DNA of 51,989 bases from an uncultured Comamonas sp. (GTDB lineage: Bacteria; Pseudomonadota; Gammaproteobacteria; Burkholderiales; Burkholderiaceae_C): assembly GCA_902175065.1 (NCBI GenBank), contig CABIIJ010000067.1, positions 1-51,989 on the forward strand. The letters run 5' to 3'. Below the pieces are notes generated by a model. The model ran no database searches. It was not told where the DNA came from and was given only the letters and a program-made list of their open reading frames with translations. The position numbers were made by a program, and so were the translations under genes. The stretch's first letter is position 1. Each line of letters begins with the position of its first letter. Of the stretch, positions 33,740 to 43,140 are shown piece by piece.

Positions 33740-36700
33740 TTACCGAACAACAACTGGAAGACGCCACCATCGGCTGGTTCGGCGAACTGGGCTGGCACTA
33801 CGCAAACGGCCCGGAGATTGCGCCCGATGGCGGGCAACCTGCCCGTACCGACTACCGTCAGGTGGTACTGCGCGAACATCTGCTGGCCGCACTGGCACGC
33901 ATCAACCCGCAGATTCCCGCCGCCGCGCTGGAGCAGGCCGCGCACGAGTTGCTGACCGTGAGCGAGCCGCTGCTGATCGCACGCAACCGTCGTGTGCATC
34001 GATTGCTGTTGGCCGGCATTCCGGTTGAGTTTTCCGTGGGGGATGAGAAGCGCAGCGATCTGGTCAATCTCATCGACTTCGCCGAGCCGCGCAACAACGA
34101 TTTCCTGCTGGTCAGCCAGTTCACTGTCACCGGCACCAAGCAGCCGCGCCGTCCCGATCTGGTGGCCTTCGTCAACGGCCTGCCGCTGGCGGTGATCGAG
34201 CTGAAGAACCCCGCCAACGAGCAGACCGACATCTGGGATGCCTTCAACCAGATCCAGACCTACAAGGAAGAGATCGGCGACCTGTTCAACACCAATGTGG
34301 CGGTGGTGGTGAGCGACGGCTTCACGGCGCGGCTGGGGTCGCTCACGGCCAATCAGGAGCGTATGCAGCCCTGGCGGGCGATTGCCAACGAGGATGACCG
34401 GCCACGGCTGGAGTTCGAGCTGGAGACGCTGGTGCGCGGCTTTTTCGAGCCTGCGCTGTTTCTGGACTATGTGCGCCACTTCGTGCTGTTCGAGCAGGAT
34501 GCCGACCAGATCATCAAGAAGATTGCGGGCTACCACCAGTTTCATGCGGTGCGTGAGGCGGTCAAGGCCACGGTGATTGCTGCCCGCAATCTGGACAAGG
34601 GCGTGCTGGAGGTGCAGGAGCCGCGTGCCACCTATGGCAAAGAGGTGCAGCCCGGCAGCCGCAAAGCGGGTGTGGTGTGGCACACGCAGGGGTCAGGCAA
34701 AAGCATCACCATGGCCTGCTATGCGGGCAAGCTGTTGCAGCAGCCGGAAATGAAGAACCCCACGCTGGTGGTGGTGACCGACCGCAATGATCTGGACGGG
34801 CAGTTGTTCGGCACCTTCTGCGCCGCCGAGGATTTGCTCAAACAGACGCCGGTGCAGGCGGGCAGCCGCGAAGCGCTGCGCGAGATGCTGGCCTCGCGCG
34901 AGGCGGGCGGCATCATCTTCACCACGGTGCAGAAGTTCGCCTTGCTGGAGGCTGAGGAGCAGCACCCGCTGCTGTCGGATCGCAGCAATATCGTGGTGAT
35001 TTCCGACGAGGCGCACCGCAGCCAGTACGGCATGAAGGGGCGGCTGGATACCAAGACCGGCAAATACGTGTTCGGCTACGCCAAGCACCTGCGCGATGCG
35101 CTGGCCAACGCCACCTTCATCGGATTCACCGGCACGCCCATCGCCTTGGAAGACAAGGACACGCGGGCGGTGTTCGGCGACTACGTCAGCATCTACGACA
35201 TTCAGGACGCGGTGGACGATGGCGCGACGGTGCCGATTTACTACGAAAGCCGCCTGGCCAAGCTGGACGTGAACCAGGCCGAGATCGACGCGCTCAATGC
35301 CCAGGTGGACGAGGTCATCGAGGACGAGGAAGACCTCACTGCCCGCGAGAAGACCAAAAGCGATTGGGCGGCACTCACCAAGCTGGTGGGTGCGCAGCCA
35401 CGGCTGGAGCAGGTGGCCGCCGATCTGGTGCAGCACTTCGAGACGCGCACGGCCACTTTGGATGGCAAGGCGATGATCGTCTGCATGAGCCGAGACATCT
35501 GCGCCGAGCTTTACAACGTCATCGTCGCCCTGCGCCCGGACTGGCACGATGCCGACCCGGAGAAGGGCGCGATCAAGGTGGTGATGACCGGCTCGGCAGC
35601 AGACAAGCCCTTGCTGCAACCGCACCTGTACAGCCAGCAGGTGAAGAAACGCCTTGAAAAGCGCTTCAAGGACCCGGCGGACCCGTTGAAGCTGGTGATC
35701 GTGCGCGATATGTGGCTGACCGGCTTCGACGCCCCCTGCTGCCACACCATGTATATAGACAAGCCCATGAAGGGCCACAACCTGATGCAGGCCATTGCCC
35801 GCGTCAACCGGGTGTTCCGCAACAAACCCGGTGGATTGGTGGTGGATTACATCGGCATTGCCAACGAACTGAAAGCGGCGCTCAAGACCTACACCGAATC
35901 CAAGGGCAAGGGCGACCCGGCGCACAACGCCGCCGAGGCCCTGGCGGTGCTGCTGGAGAAGCTGGACATTGTGCGCGGGCTGATGCACGGCTTCAACTAC
36001 GGCGGGTTCGAGACGGATGCACTGCAACTGCTGGTGCCGGTGGCCAACCACATCCTGGGGCTGAAGGACGGCAAGCAGCGCTTCCTTGATGCCATGCTGG
36101 CGGTGAGCAAGGCGTTTTCCCTGTGCAGCACCCTCGATGAAGCTGCCGCCCTGCGCACGGAGATTGCCTTCTTCGCCGCCGTCAAGGCCGCCATCGTCAA
36201 GTTCACCACGGTGGACCGCAAGCGTTCTGATGCGGACAGGAACAGCGCCCTCAAGCAGATTCTGGACAATGCCATCGTCGCTGACGGCGTGGCAGACATC
36301 TTCGCGTTGGCTGGTTTGGACAAGCCCAACATCGGTCTGCTGTCCGACGAGTTTCTGGAAGACGTACGCAACATGCCCAGCCGCAATCTGGCCGTGGAGC
36401 TGCTGGAAAAGCTGCTGCGCGACGAGATCAAGGCTCGCGCCCGCAACAACGTGGTGCAGGAGAAAAAGTACGGCGATCGCCTGCTGGAAACCCTGCGCAG
36501 ATACCACAACCGGGCTGTGGAAACAGCGCAGGTCATCGAAGAACTGATCCAGATGGCCAAGGACTTCCAGGCGGCGTTGGAGCGCGAAGCCGCGCTGGGG
36601 CTGAACCCGGATGAGATCGCCTTCTACGATGCGCTGGCCAATAACGAAAGCGCCGTGCGGGAACTAGGTGATGACACTCTCAAGAAAATTGCTGTCGAGA

Positions 36701-36885
36701 TCACCGAGAAACTGCGCAACAGCACCACGGTGGATTGGCAAGTACGCGAGAGCGTACGTGCCAAGCTGCGGATTCTGGTGCGGCGCACGCTGAAAAAGTG
36801 GAAGTACCCGCCGGTGGGTGAGGATGCCGCCATCGAGTTGGTGCTGAAGCAGGCGGAATCGCTGTCGAACGCTTGGTCGAAGTGA
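33736..36885 (+). CDS. hsdR: Type I restriction endonuclease subunit HsdR
   Basis: The 1049-residue motor and nuclease subunit. The N-terminal PD-(D/E)xK nuclease has P140-D141 and E155-L-K157. The SF2 translocase has Walker A HTQGSGKS (316-323), DEAH (424-427), FTGTP after it, and a later ARVNRVFR motif VI. The C-terminal helical region (about 790-1049) binds the methylase. All key residues are intact, so the enzyme should be active. The start is TTG 33736 with GGAGG upstream, overlapping the stop of the AlbA_2 gene by four bases. It is the last coupled gene of the operon. Confidence 0.95.
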   Translation: MITEQQLEDATIGWFGELGWHYANGPEIAPDGGQPARTDYRQVVLREHLLAALARINPQIPAAALEQAAHELLTVSEPLLIARNRRVHRLLLAGIPVEFSVGDEKRSDLVNLIDFAEPRNNDFLLVSQFTVTGTKQPRRPDLVAFVNGLPLAVIELKNPANEQTDIWDAFNQIQTYKEEIGDLFNTNVAVVVSDGFTARLGSLTANQERMQPWRAIANEDDRPRLEFELETLVRGFFEPALFLDYVRHFVLFEQDADQIIKKIAGYHQFHAVREAVKATVIAARNLDKGVLEVQEPRATYGKEVQPGSRKAGVVWHTQGSGKSITMACYAGKLLQQPEMKNPTLVVVTDRNDLDGQLFGTFCAAEDLLKQTPVQAGSREALREMLASREAGGIIFTTVQKFALLEAEEQHPLLSDRSNIVVISDEAHRSQYGMKGRLDTKTGKYVFGYAKHLRDALANATFIGFTGTPIALEDKDTRAVFGDYVSIYDIQDAVDDGATVPIYYESRLAKLDVNQAEIDALNAQVDEVIEDEEDLTAREKTKSDWAALTKLVGAQPRLEQVAADLVQHFETRTATLDGKAMIVCMSRDICAELYNVIVALRPDWHDADPEKGAIKVVMTGSAADKPLLQPHLYSQQVKKRLEKRFKDPADPLKLVIVRDMWLTGFDAPCCHTMYIDKPMKGHNLMQAIARVNRVFRNKPGGLVVDYIGIANELKAALKTYTESKGKGDPAHNAAEALAVLLEKLDIVRGLMHGFNYGGFETDALQLLVPVANHILGLKDGKQRFLDAMLAVSKAFSLCSTLDEAAALRTEIAFFAAVKAAIVKFTTVDRKRSDADRNSALKQILDNAIVADGVADIFALAGLDKPNIGLLSDEFLEDVRNMPSRNLAVELLEKLLRDEIKARARNNVVQEKKYGDRLLETLRRYHNRAVETAQVIEELIQMAKDFQAALEREAALGLNPDEIAFYDALANNESAVRELGDDTLKKIAVEITEKLRNSTTVDWQVRESVRAKLRILVRRTLKKWKYPPVGEDAAIELVLKQAESLSNAWSK

Positions 36886-36907
36886 TGACTGCATAGGGGT
36901 GCTTGGT

Positions 36908-37216
36908 ATGAATAGCAAAAAACTGATTCGCAACAGCACAGCCGAGTTTCTGATCTTCACTGGCCAGGCCGGCGAACAGAGCATCGAGGCCCGCTATGAG
37001 GACGAAACCCTGTGGCTGTCGCAGAAGCTGATGGCCGAGTTGTTCGGGGTGGACGTGCGCACCGTCAGCGAGCACCTGAAGAACATCTTTGCCAGCCATG
37101 AACTCGCGCCTGAGGCAACTATCCGGAAATTCCGGATAGTTCAGCAGGAGGGGCCGAGGGAGGTGTCCCGGGCGGTGGACTTCTACAACCTCGACGCCAT
37201 CATTTCTGTCGGCTAA
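36908..37216 (+). pseudogene. rhuM: RhuM-family protein, truncated after about 100 residues
   Basis: The frame matches the first third of RhuM proteins (about 330 residues, Fic/virulence-associated, common next to type I systems): TGQAGEQSIEARYEDETLWL, LSQKLMAELFGVDVRTVSEH, and VSRAVDFYNLDAIISVG, where the family continues with YR.N. Here TAA follows SVG directly and foreign sequence begins, so the C-terminal two thirds are deleted. The start is ATG 36908; a GTG three codons earlier is possible. It lies 22 bases after hsdR and was presumably once part of that operon. Confidence 0.8.
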
Positions 37217-37219
37217 GGC

Positions 37220-37426
37220 TCAAGTTCCCAAATAGATCGGCACCACTTTCAACCTTTCATGCCCGAGTTCATGGCTGATCATCAGCGTAGGCAGAGAACG
37301 GATCGTCCAAAAAGCGCCATGTACGTCCATCAAGAGACACACATCAGCTTTGGGTTCAAGCACGCCAAGAGTACCCAAAAAATTATTTGCAATCAAAAAG
37401 ATACGACTCAAAAGATCCTTCTGCAT
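37220..37426 (-). pseudogene. Unidentified C-terminal gene fragment
   Basis: A 68-codon minus-strand frame ends IRSLPTLMISHELGHERLKV and then VPIYLGT before its stop. Upstream, another frame reads LYEWYLIFDAEGSFESYLFD before a stop, as if one gene were split by a frameshift near 37380-37430. Composition is AT-richer than neighbouring genes. The HELGH string fits the HExxH protease pattern, but only 16 residues follow the glutamate, so it may be coincidence. I do not recognise the family. It marks the right edge of the defence island, head to tail with truncated rhuM. Confidence 0.3.
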
Positions 37427-37499
37427 CGAAAATGAGGTACCACTCGTACAGCGTGAGGTCGCGGCTGCGATCTACGCGTGTCCTCCTGCAAACCACGTC

Positions 37500-39224
37500 T
37501 TACTGCTGGGCATCGACGACTGCCAGCAACGCCTCGAAATCCGCCACCGGCACCGGGCGGCTGAATAGATAGCCCTGGAAATAGTGGCAGCCGTAGGTCA
37601 GCAGGGCCTGCTGCTGTTCGGCGGTTTCCACGCCTTCGGCGATGACCTGCATGTCCAGCGCGTGACCCATGGCCACAATGGTTTTTACGATAGCTGCATC
37701 TGCGCTACTGGTATTGATTTCACGGATGAATGTCTGATCAATCTTAAGTTGGTCCAGCGGTAGACGCTTCAAATATTGAAGCGATGAGTAACCTGTGCCG
37801 AAGTCGTCCAGCGACAGACGCACGCCCAGGGTGCGCAGCGCCTGCATGGTGGCGATGGTGTCTTGCACGTTGTCCAGCACGGTGCTTTCCGTCAGCTCCA
37901 GTTTGAGCCGCTGGGGAGGGATGCCGGTGTGCGCCAGCGTCTGGCGCACTTGTTCGACAAAGTCGGGCTGCTGGAACTGCCGGGCGCTGACATTGACGGC
38001 CAGCGTCAGGTCTGCGGTGCGGGGGTCGTCGGCCCAGGCTTGCAGTTGGCGGCAGGCCGTTTGCAGCACCCAGGTGCCGATGGGCAGGATCAGGTCGCTG
38101 GCCTCGGCCAGGGGAATGAAGACAGCGGGCGAAACCAGGCCGCGCGTGGGGTGCTGCCAGCGCAGCAGGGCTTCGGCACCGATGATGCGTGGCGTCCGGC
38201 CCGATTCCGCCCGGGCCTGGGCTTGGTAGAGCAGGTGCAGCTCCTGGCGCTCCAGTGCATGGCGCAGGTCTTCTTCGAGCTGCAACTGGTCTTGCAGCCG
38301 GGCCTGGATGGAGGGGTCGTAGAACTGGATTTTTCCCCGGCCCTGGCTTTTGGCGACGTACATGGCCGCTTCGGCGTTTTTCAGCGGCTCGTCCAGGTTG
38401 GCGAGCCGATCGTCGAACAGGCTGATGCCCAGGCTGGTGGTGAAGCGGTAGTCCTTGCCGCCCCAGGCCAGGGGTTGCTGGATGGCCCCGTTGATTTTCT
38501 CGGCCAGGGCCAGCACCTGGGCCTCGGGGCGTTTGAGGTTCCACAGCAGCACGGCGAAGGCGTTGCCGCCGGTGCGGGCCGCCAGGGAGTTCGACGGCGC
38601 GTGCTGCGCCAGCCGCTGGGCCATTTCCTGCAATATGTAATCCCCGGTGCTGTGACCCAGCAGGTCGTTGAAGGACTTGAAGTCGTCCACGTCCAGAATC
38701 AGCAGGGCACCCTGGCCGCCCGGGGTGTGGCTGGGCAGCTGGCGCAGGCGCTCGCGCAGCATCCGCCGGTTGGGCAGTTGGGTCAAAGGATCGTAGAACG
38801 AGAGGGAAAAAGCCTTTTCCTCGGCCTGGCGCTGGCGTTCGTAGGTATGGCTCAATTGCAGCAGCGCCTGGGCCATGGTGCGGATTTCACCGCTGCCATG
38901 GTGACTCAGATGCGTGACGTGCGGCAGTTGCGGCGCGGCGTCCGGGTGGCTGGCCAATTGCTCCAGGCCCTGGGTGATGGCCAGCAGGGCGCGGCTGGTG
39001 CGGCGCAGCACGGTATAGATCAGCGCAAAGACGGCCAGCAGCGGCACCAGGCTGATGAGCAGAATCTGGCGGTGGGCCAGAAAGGAGTCGCTGGTGCTGG
39101 TGTGCGCCCAGTAGACGATGCCCAGGCTTGCCAGCAATGCCACCAGCAGGGGGGCAAACAAAATAAATCTCAGGCTACGCAGCATCGGCACGGTGGGGCA
39201 GGCTTGGGGGAAACAGAACGGCAC
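37500..39224 (-). CDS. Membrane GGDEF-EAL protein, probable c-di-GMP phosphodiesterase
   Basis: A 574-residue signalling protein. Two membrane helices (about 17-38 and 53-72) are followed by a HAMP-like stretch. The GGDEF domain (about 140-302) has its active motif degenerated to GGNAF (219-223), so no cyclase activity is expected. The EAL domain (about 315-570) has GAEALLRW (E351), NVSARQF, LELTES, LDDFGTGYSS and IAEGVET, all residues for c-di-GMP hydrolysis. Start 39224 (MPFCFPQ) or the ATG at 39185 (MLRSLRF); neither has a strong ribosome binding site. A stretch at 37690-37722 resembles an arm of the intergenic palindrome family. Confidence 0.9.
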   Translation of the reverse strand: MPFCFPQACPTVPMLRSLRFILFAPLLVALLASLGIVYWAHTSTSDSFLAHRQILLISLVPLLAVFALIYTVLRRTSRALLAITQGLEQLASHPDAAPQLPHVTHLSHHGSGEIRTMAQALLQLSHTYERQRQAEEKAFSLSFYDPLTQLPNRRMLRERLRQLPSHTPGGQGALLILDVDDFKSFNDLLGHSTGDYILQEMAQRLAQHAPSNSLAARTGGNAFAVLLWNLKRPEAQVLALAEKINGAIQQPLAWGGKDYRFTTSLGISLFDDRLANLDEPLKNAEAAMYVAKSQGRGKIQFYDPSIQARLQDQLQLEEDLRHALERQELHLLYQAQARAESGRTPRIIGAEALLRWQHPTRGLVSPAVFIPLAEASDLILPIGTWVLQTACRQLQAWADDPRTADLTLAVNVSARQFQQPDFVEQVRQTLAHTGIPPQRLKLELTESTVLDNVQDTIATMQALRTLGVRLSLDDFGTGYSSLQYLKRLPLDQLKIDQTFIREINTSSADAAIVKTIVAMGHALDMQVIAEGVETAEQQQALLTYGCHYFQGYLFSRPVPVADFEALLAVVDAQQ

Positions 39225-39263
39225 GGCTGGCCGCCATGCGGCGCATGGGGCCGTCCGGCTATC

Positions 39264-39821
39264 CTAGTGACCCGCAAAATCCACCAGGGTAAACAGGGGC
39301 AGCTTGCCCACGGTTCGCAGCAGGTGCGAGCCGCCCAGCTCGGGCAGATCGACGATGGCGGCCCCTTCCATGACGGTGGCGCCGAGTTTTTCCAGCAGCT
39401 TCTTGCCTGCCATCATGGTGCCGCCGGTGGCAATCAGGTCGTCGATCAGCAGCACCTTGTCGCCCGGCTGCACGGCATCGGTATGCAGCTCGACGGTGGC
39501 GCTGCCGTATTCCAGTTCGTAGGTTTCCTCTACCGTGGTGAACGGCAGCTTGCCTTGCTTGCGGATGGGTACGAAACCGACGCCCAGTTCGTAGGCAATG
39601 ACCGAACCGATGATGAAGCCCCGCGCATCCAGCCCGGCCACCACGTCCGGGCGCAAATCCTTGTCCATATAGCGGTGGACAAAGGCATCGATCAGCACGC
39701 GAAAGACCTTGGGATCCTGCAACAGCGGGGTGATGTCCCGAAACTGCACGCCGGGCGCAGGCCAGTTGGGAACGGTGCGGATGTGGTCGCGCAGGTAATC
39801 GTGAACGCTGGAGGAATACAT
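39264..39821 (-). CDS. apt: Adenine phosphoribosyltransferase
   Basis: Salvages adenine to AMP with PRPP. The PRPP-binding loop [13 protein letters not shown] is at 123-135. The [15 protein letters not shown] and [16 protein letters not shown] segments are family-typical. The length is 185 residues from ATG 39821 ([14 protein letters not shown]); an in-frame extension to 39881 runs into the upstream intergenic space and is unlikely. It is divergent from kdsD, with 78 bases between the starts. Confidence 0.95.
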   Translation of the reverse strand: MYSSSVHDYLRDHIRTVPNWPAPGVQFRDITPLLQDPKVFRVLIDAFVHRYMDKDLRPDVVAGLDARGFIIGSVIAYELGVGFVPIRKQGKLPFTTVEETYELEYGSATVELHTDAVQPGDKVLLIDDLIATGGTMMAGKKLLEKLGATVMEGAAIVDLPELGGSHLLRTVGKLPLFTLVDFAGH

Positions 39822-39899
39822 GGGACAGCCTGGGAGTGAACAAAAGCAAAAAGGCGCCTGCGAGTGTAGCGCCGCGCCCACCGCCTAAAATTGCCGGTT

Positions 39900-40901
39900 A
39901 TGACTGATGGCATTCCCCGCGCTCCCGAACTGAACGGCGCCCAGGCCCTGGCAACGGCCCGTGCAACCCTGCAAATTGAAATTGCCTCGCTGCAGGCCCT
40001 CGACCGGCGGCTGGGCAGTAGCTTCGTTGCGGTGGTGCAGGCCATCCTGGCCCTGCGCGGCCGGGTGATCGTCATGGGCATGGGTAAAAGCGGCCATGTC
40101 GGGCACAAGATTGCTGCCACCCTGGCCTCCACCGGCACGCCGGCGTTTTTTGTCCATCCCGCCGAGGCCAGCCATGGCGATCTGGGCATGGTGCGTGGCA
40201 GCGATCTGGTACTGGCCCTGTCCAACAGCGGGGAAAGCCATGAAATCACCGACCTGCTGCCCCCGCTGAAGCGCCAGGGCGTACACATTGCCGCCATGAC
40301 CGGCAACCGCGCCTCGACCCTGGCGCAACATGCCGACTGGGTGCTCGACACCAGCGTGGAGCGCGAAGCCTGCCCGCTCAACCTCGCCCCCACGGCCAGC
40401 ACCACGGTGCAACTGGCGCTGGGCGATGCCCTGGCCACGGCCTTGCTCGATGCCCGGGGCTTCCAGGCCGAGGACTTCGCCCGCTCCCACCCCGGCGGCT
40501 CGCTGGGCCGGCGGCTGTTGACCCATGTGCGTGACGTCATGCGCAGCGGCGCGGAGCTGCCCCGGGTGCAGGCGCAGGACGATTTCTTCACCCTGATGCG
40601 CGAAATGAGCGCGAAAAACCTGGGCGCAGCCATCGTCGTCGATGCGCATGACCGGGTGCTGGGCATTTTTACCGACGGCGACTTGCGCCGCCGCCTGGAA
40701 GTGGGTGCCGACTTGCGCCACGCCAGGGCGCAGGACTTGATGCACCCCCACCCGCGCACCATTGCCCCCCACGTGCTGGCCACCCAGGCGGCGCAAATGA
40801 TGGAGCAGCACGGCATTACCAGCGTCGTCGTGGTCGATGCCACCGGTGCACTGGTCGGGCTGGTCCACATCCGCGACCTGATGCTGGCCAAAGTGATCTG
40901 A
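39900..40901 (+). CDS. kdsD: Arabinose-5-phosphate isomerase KdsD/KpsF
   Basis: Converts ribulose-5-phosphate to arabinose-5-phosphate, the first step to Kdo for lipopolysaccharide. The 333 residues comprise a SIS domain (about 40-170; VIVMGMGKSGHVGHKIAATL, LALSNSGES, SHPGGSLGRRLL after it) and two CBS domains (about 205-333). The start ATG 39900 (MTDGIPRAPEL) is preferred over an upstream TTG. It is first gene of kdsD-kdsC-lptC, a standard lipopolysaccharide cluster. Confidence 0.95.
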   Translation: MTDGIPRAPELNGAQALATARATLQIEIASLQALDRRLGSSFVAVVQAILALRGRVIVMGMGKSGHVGHKIAATLASTGTPAFFVHPAEASHGDLGMVRGSDLVLALSNSGESHEITDLLPPLKRQGVHIAAMTGNRASTLAQHADWVLDTSVEREACPLNLAPTASTTVQLALGDALATALLDARGFQAEDFARSHPGGSLGRRLLTHVRDVMRSGAELPRVQAQDDFFTLMREMSAKNLGAAIVVDAHDRVLGIFTDGDLRRRLEVGADLRHARAQDLMHPHPRTIAPHVLATQAAQMMEQHGITSVVVVDATGALVGLVHIRDLMLAKVI

Positions 40902-40914
40902 GAGGAAGTACGCC

Positions 40915-41475
40915 ATGCCCCCAACCATTGCCGCCCCCACGCTCGACTTTCCGCCCGCCCTGTTGCTCAAGGCCCAGCCGGTGCGCGTGGTGTTCTTCGA
41001 CGTCGATGGCGTGCTGACCGACGGCGGACTGTATTTCAGCGAGACAGGCGAAACCCTCAAACGCTTTCACACTCTGGACGGCCACGGCATCAAGCTGCTC
41101 CAGCAGGCAGGCATCACTCCCGCCGTGGTGACCGGGCGGGACAGCGCCCCGCTGCGCCTGCGCCTGCGCCAGTTGGGCGTGCAGCACGCGATTTTCGGCA
41201 CCGAGGACAAGCTGCCCGCCGCACAGCAGATTCTGGACACCCTGGGCCTGCAATGGTCGCAGGCTGCGGCCATGGGCGACGACTGGCCCGACCTGCCCCT
41301 GCTGCGCCACTGCGCCCTGGCCTGCGCCCCGGCCCATGCCCATCCCGAAAACCTGGCCCTGGCCGACTGGGTCAGCGATCTGGCGGGCGGCCAGGGCGCA
41401 GTGCGCCAGCTCTGCGACCTGCTGCTGGTGGCCAGCGGCCAGTACCGCCGCCTGCTGGAGCAGTATCTGCCATGA
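40915..41475 (+). CDS. kdsC: 3-deoxy-D-manno-octulosonate 8-phosphate phosphatase KdsC
   Basis: A HAD-superfamily phosphatase that yields free Kdo. The nucleophile motif is FFDVDGVLTDG (D29, D31), followed by VVTGRDS (motif II), the lysine in EDKLPA, and MGDDWPDLPLL (motif IV acids). The 186 residues match tetrameric C0 HAD phosphatases. It lies 13 bases after kdsD with GAGAGGAAG upstream, and overlaps lptC by four bases (ATGA). Confidence 0.95.
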   Translation: MPPTIAAPTLDFPPALLLKAQPVRVVFFDVDGVLTDGGLYFSETGETLKRFHTLDGHGIKLLQQAGITPAVVTGRDSAPLRLRLRQLGVQHAIFGTEDKLPAAQQILDTLGLQWSQAAAMGDDWPDLPLLRHCALACAPAHAHPENLALADWVSDLAGGQGAVRQLCDLLLVASGQYRRLLEQYLP

Positions 41476-42062
41476 AAACCACGCTTGCCGACCGGGTGAA
41501 CCTGTACCTGCCGGTGCTGCTCATGGGGCTGCTGGCCCTGGGCAGCTGGTGGCTGGTGCGCTCGGCACCCAGGCCGCAACCGGTGCAGCAGACCGCGCTG
41601 TCCGATGACCAGCTCGATTACACGGTGGAAGACTTCTCGACCCAGCAATTTTCCACCGACGGCAGCCTGACCAGCCAGATGTGGGGCCAGCGGGCGCGGC
41701 ACTACCTGAAAGCGGACATTCTGGAGATCGACCAGGTGCGCACGCGCAGCCTGGGGGCGCAGGCGGTGGTGACCACCAGCTCTGCCCAGCGCGGCATCAG
41801 CAACGGCGATGGCACGGAAGTGCAGTTGTGGGGCGATGCCAAAGTCGAGCGCAGCTACCCCGACGGCAAGCCAGCCCTGCAACTGCAAGGCCAGTTCCTG
41901 CACGCCTGGCCGCAGCAGGAACGGGTGCGCTCGCACCTGCCGGTGGTGCTGACCCGGGGCAGCAACCGGTTTACGGGCAATAGTCTGGAATACGACAACC
42001 TCAGCCAGGTGGCCATTCTGAAGGGCCAGGTGCGCGGCGTCGTGCAGCCCAGAAAACGTTAG
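41472..42062 (+). CDS. lptC: Lipopolysaccharide export protein LptC
   Basis: The bitopic inner-membrane protein that hands lipopolysaccharide from LptBFG to LptA. It has one N-terminal membrane helix (about 11-30) and a periplasmic OstA-like jelly-roll domain (about 45-190; YTVEDFSTQQFSTDG, GTEVQLWGDAKVERS, SNRFTGNSLEYDN). The 196-residue length is normal. The ATG at 41472 overlaps the kdsC stop. It is convergent with the RRM gene, 13 bases apart. Confidence 0.93.
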   Translation: MKTTLADRVNLYLPVLLMGLLALGSWWLVRSAPRPQPVQQTALSDDQLDYTVEDFSTQQFSTDGSLTSQMWGQRARHYLKADILEIDQVRTRSLGAQAVVTTSSAQRGISNGDGTEVQLWGDAKVERSYPDGKPALQLQGQFLHAWPQQERVRSHLPVVLTRGSNRFTGNSLEYDNLSQVAILKGQVRGVVQPRKR

Positions 42063-42075
42063 TTTTACAGTTCGT

Positions 42076-42414
42076 TCACAGCGTGCGCTGCTGGCGCGGG
42101 CCGGTGCTGTAGGGGCTGCGAAAGCCGTTGCGCGGGCTGCTGTTGGCCGGGCGTGGAGGGCGCGGCTGCATGGGGCGGGCGATGTTCACCACCAGGCTGC
42201 GTCCGCCCAGATCCTTCCCGTGCAGGGCGGCAATGGCCGCCTGGGCCTGGGCCGTGTCGCCCATTTCCACGAAACCAAAGCCCTTGGAACGCCCTGTATC
42301 GCGCTCCAGCATGACCTTGGCGCTGGTGACGCTGCCGAAGGGGCTGAAAACCTGTTGCAGATCGTTGTCACGCAGGGCATAGGGAAGATTGCCCACGTAC
42401 AGCTTGTTGTCCAT
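42076..42414 (-). CDS. RRM-domain RNA-binding protein (copy 1)
   Basis: A 112-residue protein with one RNA-recognition motif: RNP2 LYVGNL (5-10) and RNP1 KGFGFVEM. A Pro/Arg-rich tail follows. It resembles the small cyanobacterial/betaproteobacterial Rbp proteins, many of which respond to cold. The start is ATG 42414 (MDNKLYVGNLPY) with GGAGCGG upstream. The next minus-strand gene (42581-42904) is a close paralogue, and a strong terminator separates them. Confidence 0.93.
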   Translation of the reverse strand: MDNKLYVGNLPYALRDNDLQQVFSPFGSVTSAKVMLERDTGRSKGFGFVEMGDTAQAQAAIAALHGKDLGGRSLVVNIARPMQPRPPRPANSSPRNGFRSPYSTGPRQQRTL

Positions 42415-42535
42415 GAACCGCTCCTGAAAAACTGCCTGCCGCAGAAAAGAGGAGGCGGCTGACTGGGCGGCCATCAAAGCATAAATTGCCCAGGCGGCAA
42501 AGCCGGATTTGCCCGAAAATGTCGCATCCAGGCAT

Positions 42536-42564
42536 AAAAAAAGAGCCTATTCGGCTCTTTTTTT
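42536..42564. terminator. Bidirectional Rho-independent terminator
   Basis: A perfect stem pairs AAAAAAAGAGCC (42536-42547) with GGCTCTTTTTTT (42553-42564) around a TATTC loop. It ends the upstream minus-strand RRM gene (stop at 42581) and would also work on the plus strand. Confidence 0.9.
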
Positions 42565-42580
42565 GATTTAAAGCAATGGC

Positions 42581-42904
42581 TTAGTAGCTGTTGCGGCGAT
42601 TGAAACCGCCGCCATTGCCACCGCCGAAGCCGCCGCCGGAACGGGGGGGACGGGGTTCCATCGGGCGGGCGATGTTCACCACCAGATCGCGGCCACCGAA
42701 GTTCTGGCCGTGGGTGCCTTCAATGGCAGCCTGGGCTTCGGCATCGCTGCCCATTTCCACAAAGCCGAAGCCTTTGGAACGGCCGGTGTCGCGCTCCATC
42801 ATGACTTTGGCGCTTTGCACCGAACCGAAAGCACCAAAGGTCTGTTCCAGATCTTGGTCGCGGAAGGAATAAGGCAGGTTGCCTACGTAGAGTTTGTTGC
42901 CCAT
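42581..42904 (-). CDS. RRM-domain RNA-binding protein (copy 2)
   Basis: A 107-residue paralogue of the 42076 gene, with RNP2 LYVGNL, RNP1 KGFGFVEM and nearly identical spacing; the tail is Gly-rich (GGGFGGGNGGGFNRRNSY). The start is ATG 42904 (MGNKLYVGNLPYSF), preceded by GGAGTCCC. The 5' region up to 43128 is long (over 200 bases) and contains no gene, as is usual for cold-responsive leaders. Tandem duplication of the two genes is evident. Confidence 0.93.
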   Translation of the reverse strand: MGNKLYVGNLPYSFRDQDLEQTFGAFGSVQSAKVMMERDTGRSKGFGFVEMGSDAEAQAAIEGTHGQNFGGRDLVVNIARPMEPRPPRSGGGFGGGNGGGFNRRNSY

Positions 42905-43140
42905 GACGGGACTCCTGAAAGAAAAAAAGAAACGCGATGGAGTCCTGGCCAGAATCACACAGACACGGTAGAGACGCAAACGCACTCGCTCTTGTGCCCA
43001 TGCACGCTGAGAGCGCGGCCATTATCAGGGATGTCCACAATGCTTTTACAGGTTTTTCAAAACAATTCATGCTCCATACAACACCTGTTTTAGGCCGTGT
43101 CCAGTAGGGATGATCTGGCACAAGCACAATGCGCCCCGCT

